A DNA stretch of 64,000 nucleotides, taken from contig NZ_AULZ01000013.1 of NCBI RefSeq assembly GCF_000422545.1, forward strand, positions 62,001 through 126,000. Reading direction: 5' to 3'. The notes below the pieces were generated by a model. It was not told the origin of the DNA and did not search any database. It saw nothing but the letters and a program-made list of their open reading frames with translations. Source of the stretch: Desulfocurvibacter africanus subsp. africanus DSM 2603 (GTDB lineage: Bacteria; Desulfobacterota; Desulfovibrionia; Desulfovibrionales; Desulfovibrionaceae). Below are positions 1 through 8,676 of the stretch, piece after piece. The position numbers were made by a program, and so were the translations under genes. The stretch's first letter is position 1; each line of letters begins with the position of its first letter.

Positions 1-177
1 GCGATAGTTGATCGCCGAGCAGACAATCTTTGTGGGCATGACCGGCGGGACCACGGCCACTTCGCGTAGCGGGATGGGTTGATTGAGGCCCAGGGCTTTG
101 TTGAGGCACATGAGCTCATCGCCGTGCAAGGAGGCGTAGAAAGTGTGATTGTTGTATTGGACGCGAAGCACTCGCAT
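1..177 (-). CDS. Fumarylacetoacetate hydrolase family protein, N-terminal fragment
   Basis: This gene runs off the left edge, so only the first 59 residues are visible. They begin MRVLRVQYNNHTFYASL and reach PTKIVCSAINYR, which matches the N-terminal layout of fumarylacetoacetate hydrolase / 2-hydroxyhepta-2,4-diene-1,7-dioate isomerase family proteins: a small lead-in domain, then a P-x-K-I-x-C-x-x-x-N-Y-R motif entering the catalytic domain. These are metal-dependent hydrolases or decarboxylases of 2-oxo acid substrates. The catalytic metal ligands lie outside the window, so the substrate cannot be judged. The start is the ATG at 177; no strong Shine-Dalgarno sequence is obvious. Confidence 0.75.
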   Translation of the reverse strand, partial: MRVLRVQYNNHTFYASLHGDELMCLNKALGLNQPIPLREVAVVPPVMPTKIVCSAINYR

Positions 178-354
178 GGCAACCCGCCTGGTTGATGGTT
201 GGCCGTTTCGGCGCACAAGAATCAAGAAATAGCAGGGGTTGCCGTTAAAGTCTAACTCCGGCCCTGATTTCAGGGCTCTGTATGTTCCCTCGAGAGAGAG
301 AAACTCCTTGCATCGGATTCGGCTGACTCTAGTATGCCTATATGATAGGCTTAA

Positions 355-447
355 CAGCCTGTTGAAAAACAGGCTGTGCGGGCTAGGATGGCCCGCCGGA
401 TGCGAAGCATCCGGAGTTGAAAAAAGCCAGGACGGCTTTTTCAACAG
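355..447. repeat. Compact multi-hairpin palindromic element (REP/BIME-like)
   Basis: Four hairpins are packed into about 93 bases. CAGCCTGTT (355-363) pairs with 368-376 around a GAAA loop, GCGGGC (378-383) with 391-396, CCGGATGC (396-403) with 407-414, and GAAAAAGCC-type arms pair at 418-443. An outer arm TGTTGAAAAA (360-369) is also complementary to 438-447. No reading frame uses this stretch convincingly. It lies in the 358-base gap between the first gene and the lipoprotein gene; I see nothing else in that gap. It could be a REP-type element or an RNA processing/termination site. Confidence 0.6.
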
Positions 448-535
448 TCAGTTAACAGTCGTGATCGCCTGGTCCGCAACAGGGAGGGAGAGCATGCGTC
501 GCGAAGGAATTCTGCCGTATGAAGGCAAGGTGATC

Positions 536-1171
536 ATGAAGCCGTTCCTCGCGTTCTGCGTGGCGGGATTCGCGGCGTTGCTCCTGGTGGGCTGCGGAGC
601 GGAGATGGCCGGTCCAGAGGCGGTGGGGCAAGACACGAGCGCAGGGGTTGAGTCTACTGGGCGCACCACGCACGAACCCAACGGCAAGGCCAATTTTGTT
701 TCAGCCGCGGGTGCCTTCGAGATCTGGTTTCCGGAGCAACCCAAGGCTCGCACCAATGCCGAGGAAGGCACCAAAGGTGAGTCCTATATCCTGAAAAAGG
801 GTGACTGGGAGTATTTTGCGGGCTTTGTAACGCACAACCGTAACAGCATGACCGAACTCGTGCTGCGCCGGGCCGTGCGCTCAACCGAGGAGCGCCTTGA
901 GGGGAGCACCACAAAAGAGCGAACCATCTGGTTTCGAGGCAACGAAGGCAGAGAGTTCATACTGCGCGAACCAGCCGAATCGCGCACCCTTGCTCGTTAC
1001 TACAACCTGGGTCCGACACTTTACATGACGCGCTTCACTGCCGGCGACTACGATTTTCCCACGGACAAGGCCCTGGAGTTTCTCGACTCCTTCAACATCC
1101 TGGCCGATCCCCAAGCTAGAATAAAGGGCGGCCTGGGCACTGCGAAAATACTAACGCCGGCCGGCGGGTAG
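536..1171 (+). CDS. Predicted lipoprotein of unknown function
   Basis: The product is 211 residues and opens with a clear lipoprotein signal: MKPF, a hydrophobic stretch, then the lipobox LLVGC with the acylated cysteine at residue 20. It should be anchored on the outer leaf of the inner membrane or in the outer membrane. A polar linker follows, then a compact domain from about residue 50 (SAAGAFEIWFPEQPKA...) that I cannot assign. The ATG at 536 is preferred over upstream in-frame starts because the signal peptide begins there, with AAGG just upstream. The stop codon TAG (1169-1171) is the first three bases of a ~127-bp palindromic repeat. I do not recognise a family. Confidence 0.75.
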   Translation: MKPFLAFCVAGFAALLLVGCGAEMAGPEAVGQDTSAGVESTGRTTHEPNGKANFVSAAGAFEIWFPEQPKARTNAEEGTKGESYILKKGDWEYFAGFVTHNRNSMTELVLRRAVRSTEERLEGSTTKERTIWFRGNEGREFILREPAESRTLARYYNLGPTLYMTRFTAGDYDFPTDKALEFLDSFNILADPQARIKGGLGTAKILTPAGG

Positions 1172-1296
1172 AGCTTTTGATTTTGAAAATGCTCTGCAAG
1201 CCATGCGTCGGCATGGCTTGCCGCTAGCTTCGGCGCAGGCGCAATTCACTTGCGCCGTCAACGCCGGAGCGGGCGTCTTAAAAGCAATCTGCTCTA
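1169..1296 (+). repeat. 127-bp TIR palindromic repeat, copy R1
   Basis: This is the first of seven copies of one element. In this orientation it starts TAGAGC, contains the hairpins gcaagccatgc/gcatggcttgc and gcgcaa/ttgcgc, and ends GCTCTA. It fills the space between the 3' ends of the convergent lipoprotein gene and msrB, and supplies the lipoprotein gene's TAG stop. Confidence 0.85.
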
Positions 1297-1318
1297 CAGA
1301 CTCGGGTGCGACAGCCGT

Positions 1319-1780
1319 CTACTCGAAAAGCTTCCGGTACTCGCCGTAGCCCTCCCGCTCCAGTTCCTCCTTGGGGATGAAGCGCAGGGCGGCGGAGTTC
1401 ATGCAGTAGCGCTGACCCGTATGAGCCGGGCCGTCGGGGAAGACATGGCCCAGGTGAGAATCGCCATGCCTGCTGCGAGCCTCGATGCGGCGCATGAGCA
1501 GCTTGTCGTCAACCCGTTCGACGATGTTTTCGGGCTCCAGTGGTTTGCAGAAACTCGGCCAGCCCGTGCCCGAATCGTACTTGTCCTTGGAACTGAACAG
1601 GGGCTCGCCTGAGACGACATCAACGTAGATGCCTTCGCGCTTGTTGTCCCAGTACTCGTTTTTGAAGGGCAGTTCGGTGCCCTCTTCCTGGGTGACCCGG
1701 AACTGCAGGGGAGTCAGCTTCTCGCGCAGTTCGGATTCGCTCGGCCGTGTATAATCGGCTGAGGGCTTTCTCGACGCCAT
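1319..1780 (-). CDS. msrB: Peptide-methionine (R)-S-oxide reductase MsrB
   Basis: This 153-residue protein reduces the R-epimer of methionine sulfoxide in proteins, probably in the cytoplasm since no signal peptide is seen. The family motifs are present: GTGWPSF (71-77), [11 protein letters not shown] (104-114) and the catalytic [11 protein letters not shown], with the sulfoxide-reducing cysteine at residue 126. The two CxxC zinc-binding pairs found in many MsrBs are missing (LFSS replaces the first). Cys78, just after WPSF, is the only other cysteine near the active site and may resolve the sulfenic acid. The ATG at 1780 has GGAGG five bases upstream, better than a GTG two codons earlier. 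Confidence 0.93.
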   Translation of the reverse strand: MASRKPSADYTRPSESELREKLTPLQFRVTQEEGTELPFKNEYWDNKREGIYVDVVSGEPLFSSKDKYDSGTGWPSFCKPLEPENIVERVDDKLLMRRIEARSRHGDSHLGHVFPDGPAHTGQRYCMNSAALRFIPKEELEREGYGEYRKLFE

Positions 1781-1811
1781 ATCCACCTCCGGTCGGTTAT
1801 CGTCATGAATA

Positions 1812-1957
1812 GGAGGGCGAGCCTTTCATGGCTCGCCCTCCAGCATGCGCATCCATCCCGGACATGGGGAAACGGTCGCCAGGGAATGCGCGGGCGATGC
1901 GTCCGGCTCCAAGCCGAGCATCGCATCGGAATAAGGGAGCGGGCAAGACCCGCTCCC
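1812..1957. repeat. Multi-hairpin intergenic block upstream of msrB
   Basis: A perfect 12-bp hairpin (1812-1823 with 1830-1841), a CGATGC/GCATCG arm pair in the middle, and a perfect 9-bp hairpin (1935-1943 with 1949-1957) fill most of the 299-base gap between the ferritin-like gene and msrB. No U-run follows the hairpins on the minus strand, so simple termination is not clear. It resembles the other hairpin blocks in this window but shares no obvious sequence with them. Confidence 0.5.
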
Positions 1958-2079
1958 ATACACTCTATCAGGCGCTCGAAGTCCTGTCCTGATAATTCAG
2001 CTTAAACGGGCTCAAAGGTGTGAATCACCCTCGAGTTGGGCGGACCTTCCCGGACCGCTCCGTCGTGTCCAATCCGTGT

Positions 2080-3303
2080 TTACGCCACGGCCCGTTCGCG
2101 CTCGCGCAGGCGCTCCACCGGATGGGCGCCGGCCAGCTCCCAGCGGTAGTCCTGGCCCATCTTCTCGATGTGCTCGGTGATGACCTGCTGGGACGGCGTG
2201 CCGCCATCGTTGATGATCTGCTGGACCTGGAAGTATCTGTGGTCCTTGGGCAGGCTGGATACAGGCACGTAGTCGGCCAGGTTGGCGGTCAGGTTTTCCT
2301 GCTCGGCCAGTATGTTGCGCACGTAATCCACGTTGCTCTCGAAGGTCAGGGGCTCGGGGAAGGCGTTCGGGAATTCGCTCACAGGATCCTTGCCTTCCAC
2401 GCGCTTCATGAGCTCCACCGCAGCATGCAGATGGCCGATCTCCATCTCCAGGTGGTTCTCCCAGATTTTCTTGATGCGCGCATCCGACTCGGTCTGCATA
2501 CACGACCAGTACAGGTAGCATTCGTTGTACTCGTGCATGACATGCATCATGTTCCAGGACAGGGTGGGATCCAGCAGTGATTCGTAGTGAGTGACGTGCT
2601 GCTCCTCGATCATGCCGATTTCGGAGTACAGCCCGCGGCCCACGGTGTCCTCAAGCCTGTTGGCCTGATTCATGTAGTAGTTCATGGTCTGCTGCTCGGC
2701 GGCCACAATGGTCATGGAGTTCAGCTTGGTGCGGATATCCGCCTTGGTGGCGTCATAGTGGTTGCGCACGTCGTCGAAGGGATGGCGATGCTCGACGATG
2801 GTCGGCCGGCCGGGGATGATCTCGGTATACTTGCCCACCAGGGTTTCAGCCTTGATGCCCTGTCGCATCTCCAGCAGGTTGGCATAGCGGTACAGGTGGT
2901 CGAAATCTTCCAGCAAGGCGAAATCCAGGCCGGCCTTGACCAGCGGATCTGGCTCATGCCTGGCCAGCCAGGCCGTCAGGTCCACGGCCACCTGCTCGTA
3001 GCCTATGGTGTGCTCCAGGACGGACTCGTTGGCTGGAATAAGAGCGCTGATCATCTTCTGCTGCATCTGCTCCAGCCTGCGCGTCATGGCGATCTGCCGC
3101 TTGGCTTCGGGATCGTCGCAGTGGCGGGCCCAGCTGTGGCCGAACCAGTTGGCTTCGAACTCAGCTCCGTTGACGAGAATGATTCGGCAGCGGGTATAGG
3201 GGTCTATCGCTCCTTTATCATACGGCTTCACATTAAGAGTATTCCAGTTGGTATACTGCTTCTCGGCGGGCAGTCCCTTTTCCTTGAAAGGATTGAAGGC
3301 CAT
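2080..3303 (-). CDS. Ferritin-like (probable di-iron) protein of unknown function
   Basis: The 407-residue product starts MAFNPFKEKG, with AGGAGG upstream of the ATG. It has no signal peptide or membrane segment. It is helical and rich in Glu, His and Tyr, with patterns typical of ferritin-like four-helix bundles: LEHTIGYEQ, EDFDHLYRYANLLE, AEQQTMNYYM, EEQHVTHYESL and LEMEIGHLHAAVE. The ExxH spacing in the last two suggests carboxylate/histidine metal ligands, perhaps two ferritin-like units in tandem. It is transcribed away from a nitroreductase-like gene across a 226-base gap, so the two may be co-regulated. The reaction is unknown; rubrerythrin-like oxygen or peroxide handling is only a guess. 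Confidence 0.6.
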   Translation of the reverse strand: MAFNPFKEKGLPAEKQYTNWNTLNVKPYDKGAIDPYTRCRIILVNGAEFEANWFGHSWARHCDDPEAKRQIAMTRRLEQMQQKMISALIPANESVLEHTIGYEQVAVDLTAWLARHEPDPLVKAGLDFALLEDFDHLYRYANLLEMRQGIKAETLVGKYTEIIPGRPTIVEHRHPFDDVRNHYDATKADIRTKLNSMTIVAAEQQTMNYYMNQANRLEDTVGRGLYSEIGMIEEQHVTHYESLLDPTLSWNMMHVMHEYNECYLYWSCMQTESDARIKKIWENHLEMEIGHLHAAVELMKRVEGKDPVSEFPNAFPEPLTFESNVDYVRNILAEQENLTANLADYVPVSSLPKDHRYFQVQQIINDGGTPSQQVITEHIEKMGQDYRWELAGAHPVERLRERERAVA

Positions 3304-3529
3304 TTGAACCTCCTGACGGTTGTCGGTTCCAGCGGGATCACAACTTTCTTTTTTATGCCGGAACACTGTACACAACCATAGGACACGCTCCGAAAGGAGC
3401 ATCGGACTTACACTGACCTGACTGTCCGAGTTTGACCACAGGCCATGAAAATACTTTCGTAGTGGCCGCTCCTCTGGTTTCATGGGCTTTGTGATTCTTT
3501 ATTGCGGCTTGTGGGACAAGAGGTGCAAG

Positions 3530-4819
3530 ATGGCTAAGAATGGGATGCCGCCGGGATTCGGAGAAGCTCTCTCCTTTCCGCTCGTGCAGGCTCTGCTGGG
3601 TCGTCGCTCGCGGCGTTTTCCGTTGGGCGCGGAAATCCCGGACGGGCCGCTGGCTTATAAATCCGGCCATGAGCCAATGCCGCTCAGCGATTTGGAGACC
3701 ATGCTCGTGGTCACGGCCGTGGGCGGCAACACGGGCTGGCACAACCTCATCTACCGCCACAAGCTCTACGCCCCGCACTTGTCCAACTATGCCGGGGCGG
3801 CCGGCGGGCGAACCTTTCCCTCGGGGGCCGGATTCCATACGAGCGAGATATTCTTCACCGACGACAGCGGGTTGTTTTTTCTGCCGACGCGCGATGCCCC
3901 GGCCCTGGCCGAGAAGGATGAGGACGGCTCTCTGGACCTGGAAGACCTCCTGGCTGCGCACAAGAGCCGCGTGCGCAAGCTCGCCGACGCCAGGATGATC
4001 CTTCCGCCGCGTCCTCCGTACTTCGAGGGTCACAACACCTGGGTGGCCAACCGCCCCGGAACGCTGCTGGTTATCCCGGTGGCCGATCTGGCTCAGCACA
4101 CCATCGCCAACCTGTGCTACTATCTGCAAAACGGGCAGGTCATCCATGATGATCTGCATAAGCGCAGCGTGCCGGGTCTTGAGCGTTTCGCCAACCTGGC
4201 TGATCTTAAAGAAACCCTGCCCCTTTCGTTTCTCGATCAGATGACCATGGCCGAGGCCACGGTCGAGATCTCCACGGCTTGTTATGCCGGCGCGCTCATG
4301 CTCCAGGCCATGGGCCTGGGCGGCTGGATGTTCAACGGCCTGAATCCTTTCGCGGTGCTCGGCGCGAGCGGAGAGGCCGAGGCTCCGGGCCTGGGCTTCC
4401 GCTTCGATGCGGACCCGCGCTGGCCGATGCCAAACCCGACTGGACTGATGGGGGTCATGGAGGGTTTCTGCCCGCCGCATTACCCGGACATGCGCGCGGC
4501 CGTGGAGGCCTTCTGCGAGCGCAAGTTCGGACCCGGCGGTCCCTACAACCCGGATACGCCCGGCCCGTTCAGGGACACGCCCCGCGTACGAGGCAGCGCG
4601 CAGGTTCACGACAAGGCCTTCCGCGAGTGCGTGGCGTTACAGGCCCAATACGTGCTGGACACCTTTGGCCGATTCCCGGCAACGGTCCCGAGCATGTACT
4701 GCCACATGTACCTGCAGGCGCACCACCTGGAGCTGGAGTTCTATGACACGCACTTCAAGCCCGGTGCTTATCTGGAGACGCACCGGCGGCACATGGAGCG
4801 CTGGCATGGCAAGGCATGA
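3530..4819 (+). CDS. Conserved protein, possibly nitroreductase-like fold
   Basis: The product is 429 residues with no signal peptide. Several stretches recall flavin-dependent nitroreductase/SagB-type proteins: LETMLVVTAVGGNTGWHNLI, TFPSGAGFHTSEIFFTDD and ALMLQAMGLGGWMFNGLNP, the last resembling the FMN-pocket loop. No signature is complete enough for a firm assignment. The ATG at 3530 has AGAGG six bases upstream; a longer reading to 3482 has no good ribosome site. It is divergent from the ferritin-like gene, and a 128-bp palindromic repeat lies about 100 bases downstream. The substrate is unknown. Confidence 0.45.
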   Translation: MAKNGMPPGFGEALSFPLVQALLGRRSRRFPLGAEIPDGPLAYKSGHEPMPLSDLETMLVVTAVGGNTGWHNLIYRHKLYAPHLSNYAGAAGGRTFPSGAGFHTSEIFFTDDSGLFFLPTRDAPALAEKDEDGSLDLEDLLAAHKSRVRKLADARMILPPRPPYFEGHNTWVANRPGTLLVIPVADLAQHTIANLCYYLQNGQVIHDDLHKRSVPGLERFANLADLKETLPLSFLDQMTMAEATVEISTACYAGALMLQAMGLGGWMFNGLNPFAVLGASGEAEAPGLGFRFDADPRWPMPNPTGLMGVMEGFCPPHYPDMRAAVEAFCERKFGPGGPYNPDTPGPFRDTPRVRGSAQVHDKAFRECVALQAQYVLDTFGRFPATVPSMYCHMYLQAHHLELEFYDTHFKPGAYLETHRRHMERWHGKA

Positions 4820-4917
4820 TCGCTTGCAAAGAGATCGAGCTGGTTCAGAGATAGGAGAGGCTTTGTAGCCTGTATCGATTTCAATGCAGGTGTGAATACT
4901 GCAGAAGGGATTGCGTT

Positions 4918-5045
4918 TAGAGCATTTTGCTTTTGAAAATGCTCTGCAAGCCATGCGTCGGCATGGCTTGCCGCCGTGTAGGCGTAGGCGCAATTCACTT
5001 GCGCCGTCAACGCCGGAGCGGGCGTCTTAAAAGCAATCTACTCTA
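4918..5045 (+). repeat. 127-bp TIR palindromic repeat, copy R2
   Basis: Same element and orientation as the copy at 1169. It begins TAGAGCATTTTGC and ends with CTCTA. It occupies much of the 308-base gap between the convergent 3' ends of the nitroreductase-like gene and the peroxiredoxin gene; I see nothing else in that gap. It starts 98 bases after the upstream gene's stop, so it does not supply that stop. Confidence 0.85.
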
Positions 5046-5127
5046 GATGCTGCGGTCCAGCTTGTTTGCCTGACTTAGAATGAGTGACCGCAACCCTCTT
5101 CTGCAGATCGAGCCGCAATGATAGTAG

Positions 5128-5952
5128 CTAGCGGCTAAAAGCCATCTCCGGCTTCCACTCCTTCCATACGTTCCCCACAAGATCCGGCCCTGGGGTCAGC
5201 GTCGGCCTGCCTGGCTGCCAGCCAGAGGGCGTGGCCTTGCTGGTCTCGCGCACAAGCTCGAACGCGGCCAATTGACGAAGCAATTCAGAGGGATTGCGCC
5301 CAACGGATGGCGTCAACACCTCCTGGGCCTGGATGACGCCATCCGGATCGATAATGAACCTGCCCCGGATGTCCACGCCCGACGCGTCATCATAAACGCC
5401 ATAGACTTGGCCGATGCGGCCTCCCGCGTCCGAGAGCATGGGATAAGGCACACCGCCTTTGACCATCTTGGAGAGTTCGTCCGTCTGCCATATTTTATGT
5501 GTGAAGCGGCTGTCGGTGCTCACTGCGAGCACCTCGGCACCCATCTGGCGGAGCTTGTCATATACGACCGCAACCGCGGTCAGTTCAGTAGGTCAAACAA
5601 AGGTGAAATCGCCCGGATAGAAGCAGAGCACTACCCACTGGCCTTTATAATCAGATAGCTTGATATTCTTGAACTCACCCTTGTGGAACGCATTGGCCTC
5701 GAAGTCCGGGGCGGGCTTGCCCACTCGGGCTTGCATCACCGGAAGGCCGTCTGATGTTGCATTGGCGTCGCCCGCCTGCGCAGGCTCGCCTTGAGGCGAA
5801 ATCGGCCCTTTTGCTGGCGCAATGCAGCTTACCGAATCCTTGCCTGCTTTTTGGGGCGGCTTTGCCTGGCCCATGGCCAAGCGTAGATCCCCGCCGCCCA
5901 AGAGCAGAGCGACAGCCAGCGTAGCCGTTAGCAGAATCGAGATGCGCTTCAT
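5128..5952 (-). CDS. Exported selenocysteine-containing peroxiredoxin (UGA read through)
   Basis: Two abutting reading-frame halves form one 274-residue peroxiredoxin if the in-frame TGA at 5593-5595 is read as selenocysteine (residue 120). The sequence around it is [14 protein letters not shown], exactly the peroxidatic motif in which other peroxiredoxins have cysteine. A signal peptide is seen at the N-terminus ([20 protein letters not shown]), so it acts outside the cytoplasm. The thioredoxin-fold body continues normally after the TGA ([27 protein letters not shown]). The usual resolving cysteine of AhpC-type enzymes (VCPA) is replaced by TPSG, so it looks like a one-Sec enzyme needing an external reductant. 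The role inferred is peroxide detoxification in the periplasm. It lies downstream of hypF on the same strand. Confidence 0.88.
5566..5592 (-). promoter_or_regulatory. Candidate bacterial SECIS element of the peroxiredoxin
   Basis: Directly after the TGA on the coding strand come 11 bases and then a perfect six-pair hairpin, GACCGC-GGTT-GCGGTC. The apical loop starts with GG about 18 bases after the TGA, which fits the known position and loop rule of bacterial SECIS elements bound by SelB. It lies inside the coding sequence, as is usual in bacteria. Confidence 0.7.
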
Positions 5953-6095
5953 GGTCGTACCTCCTTGCTATAGGCGAATGGACGACCAGACTACCACGCA
6001 TCGGCCACAGTGAACACAAACTGGTAATAAACGGAGAGTGGGCGGCCAGGGCCATGTACGGAAAGAGCAAGCCCCCGGCTCTTGTGGGGACAGCC

Positions 6096-8465
6096 CTACG
6101 GCTGCGGCGGATGGCGGAGCAGGCCCAGCTCCACGGCTCGGCGGCCCCAGGCGGCTTGGCCCAGGGAGATGCAGGCGTCGCCCGGCGGGAGCTGCTCATG
6201 GGATAGCGGGGTGAGCCCGCGTCGAGCCAGGGCCTCGGGCAGCAGCGTGGCCATGGTCAGGTTCAGCATGACCCCGCCGCTCAGGGCCACGGTGCGCACG
6301 CCGGTGCGCTCGGCCAATGAAGACGCGAGTTCGGCCAGGCCCTCGATGAGCCCCAGGTGGAAACGGCGGCTGATGGTCCCGGTCGGAACGCCAGCCTGGA
6401 AATCCTCATGCACGGCCCGGAACAGGGTCAGCGTATCGAGCATCGTGGACTCGTCCGGAGCCAGCGGACTTGGCAGCAGGGGGCAGGCATAGCCTCTGGA
6501 TTCCGCACTGACGTTTTGGTCCTGGGCCTGCTCCAGAACGATGGCTGCCTGGCCCTCGTAGTCGATTTTCAGCTTGAGCCCCAGCAGGGCCGAGACCGCG
6601 TCGAACAGCCGGCCGCAACTCGTGCTGCGCGGGCAGTTCACGTCGCGCTCCAGCATGCGCGCCACGAATGCGCTGGCCTGCGCGTGTTCCGCAAGCCACG
6701 GCCATGGCTTCTTGTCCGGCGTGGTGATGCCGCAGGCCCACAGGTAAGCCTGGGCGATGCGCCAGGGCTCGCGGATGGCCGCCTCGCCGCCGGGTAGCGG
6801 GGCCGGTGCGAAATGGCCGAGCCGCTTGCGTTCCAGGGTCTGCGTATCCACGAACAAGGCCTCGCCGCCCCACAGGGTGCCGTCCTCGCCAAAGCCTGTT
6901 CCGTCCAGGGCCAGGGCCAGGGCCGGACCCTGATGGCGGTGTTCGGCCAGTACCGAGAAGGCATGTGCGAAATGGTGTTGCAGGGTCAGCACGGGCAGTT
7001 CGCGTTGCTCAAGGGCATAAGCCGTGGTCAGGTAGTCCGGGTGCAGGTCGCGCACAAGAGCCACGGGCGAGGTTTGCAGAATGGACACGAGATGCTGCCG
7101 GATCTCGTGATGAAATCCGAGTGTCTCCAGGTTTTCCATGTCCCCGATGTGCTGGCTCACGAAGGCTTGGTCGTCCTTGGTCACGCATAAAGTGTTTTTC
7201 AGTTCCGGCCCCAATCCCAGCACGGACGGGCTTTTACCGGCGAGAAAGATCGGAGTGGGCGTGAAGCCGCGCGCGCGGCGCAGGAACTGCGGTTTGCCCG
7301 TCGGCAGCACGCGCAGGACCGAATCGTCGGTGCGGATGAGGATGTCACGGTCGTGCAGCAGGAACAGGTCGGCGATGTCCGCCAGCCTGCGCAGGGCCTC
7401 GCGGTTGCCGATGCTGATGGGCTCGGAACTGAAATTGCCCGAGGTCATGACCAGAGCCGGCAGGTCCACGCGGCCTTGCAGATGATGAAAAACCACATGG
7501 TGCAGCGGCGTGTAGGGGAGCATGACGCCGATGAACTGCGTGTCCGGCGAGATGTCGGCCGCCAGCTGGCTGTCGGGCCTGCGGCGCAGCAGCACGATGG
7601 GCCGCTCCTTGCCCGTCAGCCAGCGTTCCTCTTCCGCGTTGATTTCCGCCAGCCGTCGGGCCGTGTCCAGGTTCGGGACCATGACCGCCAGGGGCTTGCC
7701 GCGCCGATTCTTGCGCTCGCGCAGGACGGCCACGGCCATGGCGCTGGTCGCGTCGCAGGCCAGGTGGAAGCCGCCCAGACCCTTGATCGCGCAGACCAGC
7801 CCTTCGGCCAGGGCCTCGGCCAGCCGGCGCATGGCCTCGTCGCGCTCGGCCATGTTCCGGCCGTCCCTGTCCGTGAGCCAGACCTTTGGGCCGCACTCCG
7901 GGCAGGCGTTGGGCTGAGCGTGGAAGCGCCGGTCCAGGGGATTCTCGTACTCGGCCCGGCAGGCGTCGCACAGGGGGAAGCAGGCCATGGAGGTCGTGGC
8001 CCGGTCGTAGGGAATGGAACGGGTGATGGTGTAGCGCGGACCGCAGTTGGTGCAGTTGGTGAATGGATACAATTGGCGGCGGTTGGACGGGTCCCGCATG
8101 TCCGCCAGGCAGTCGGCGCAGGTGGCCGTATCGGGCGAGATGAGCACCTGATGGCCGTGACCAGCTGTGGAGGCCAGGATGCGGAACTCCTGTTCCCCGG
8201 CCTCGGGCTCCAGCTCCTGTTGTGTCAGTCCAACAATGCGCGCCAGGGGCGGCAGCTTGCCTTGCAGGTCGCGACCGAAAACTTCCACGGCCTCGGGTGT
8301 GCCCTGCACCTCCACGGCCACTCCCTCGGGCGTGTTGCGCACGCTGCCGGTCAGTCCCAGCTCGTGGGCCAGACGGAAGACAAAGGGGCGGAAGCCCACG
8401 CCCTGCACCTGACCGGTGACGGTGAAGCGTCGCCTGGCTGTGTTGTCGGTCGCGATATCAGGCAT
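6096..8465 (-). CDS. hypF: Carbamoyltransferase HypF ([NiFe]-hydrogenase maturation)
   Basis: HypF (789 residues) makes the carbamoyl group that HypE turns into the cyanide ligands of the [NiFe]-hydrogenase active site. All domains are visible in order: acylphosphatase-like (VTGQVQGVGFRPFVFRLA near residue 15), a double zinc-finger segment (CADCLADM, CTNCGPRYT, CDACRAEY, CPECGPK), a YrdC-like ATP/carbamoyl-adenylate domain (AIKGLGGFHLACDAT), and a Kae1-like transferase domain with HHFAHAFSVLAEH and ALSGGVMLN. The ATG at 8465 lies inside the end of hicA, so translation may be coupled. hypCDE are 33 kb away, so the hyp genes are split. hypA and hypB are not in this window. Confidence 0.95.
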   Translation of the reverse strand: MPDIATDNTARRRFTVTGQVQGVGFRPFVFRLAHELGLTGSVRNTPEGVAVEVQGTPEAVEVFGRDLQGKLPPLARIVGLTQQELEPEAGEQEFRILASTAGHGHQVLISPDTATCADCLADMRDPSNRRQLYPFTNCTNCGPRYTITRSIPYDRATTSMACFPLCDACRAEYENPLDRRFHAQPNACPECGPKVWLTDRDGRNMAERDEAMRRLAEALAEGLVCAIKGLGGFHLACDATSAMAVAVLRERKNRRGKPLAVMVPNLDTARRLAEINAEEERWLTGKERPIVLLRRRPDSQLAADISPDTQFIGVMLPYTPLHHVVFHHLQGRVDLPALVMTSGNFSSEPISIGNREALRRLADIADLFLLHDRDILIRTDDSVLRVLPTGKPQFLRRARGFTPTPIFLAGKSPSVLGLGPELKNTLCVTKDDQAFVSQHIGDMENLETLGFHHEIRQHLVSILQTSPVALVRDLHPDYLTTAYALEQRELPVLTLQHHFAHAFSVLAEHRHQGPALALALDGTGFGEDGTLWGGEALFVDTQTLERKRLGHFAPAPLPGGEAAIREPWRIAQAYLWACGITTPDKKPWPWLAEHAQASAFVARMLERDVNCPRSTSCGRLFDAVSALLGLKLKIDYEGQAAIVLEQAQDQNVSAESRGYACPLLPSPLAPDESTMLDTLTLFRAVHEDFQAGVPTGTISRRFHLGLIEGLAELASSLAERTGVRTVALSGGVMLNLTMATLLPEALARRGLTPLSHEQLPPGDACISLGQAAWGRRAVELGLLRHPPQP

Positions 8466-8676
8466 ATGTCCATTTCTCGGCGTCTATGCCGGTCTGCTTG
8501 AGAAATTCGCGGATGAAGGCCGGAGAGATGTCCCCGCCATGGGGATTGGGGATGACGGCTCGTTTTTCACGGCCGAGCATGAAGGCATGCCGCCCACCGG
8601 AGTAGGGGCCCTCGAAGCCAAGGCGGCGCAGCTTGCGCACCAGCTCCCGGCGGGAAAGCGGCACCAGTTCAGCCAT
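8458..8676 (-). CDS. hicA: HicA-family mRNA interferase toxin
   Basis: The product is 72 residues, the usual HicA (YcfA-like) size. HicA toxins have a double-stranded-RNA-binding-like fold and cleave mRNA. Visible features are SRRELVRKLRRLGFEG, GGRHAFM containing the conserved histidine, and the typical IPNPHGGDISPAFIREFLKQTG ending. The ATG at 8676 overlaps the end of hicB by eight bases, as expected for a co-translated toxin-antitoxin pair. The last codons overlap the hypF start, so hypF may be in the same transcript. Confidence 0.87.
   Translation of the reverse strand: MAELVPLSRRELVRKLRRLGFEGPYSGGRHAFMLGREKRAVIPNPHGGDISPAFIREFLKQTGIDAEKWTYA

Noticed and set aside
5128-5952. Peroxiredoxin gene split by TGA as a pseudogene.
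   Set aside because: The stop is exactly at the peroxidatic residue, both halves are intact, and a SECIS-like hairpin follows; selenocysteine explains this better than decay.
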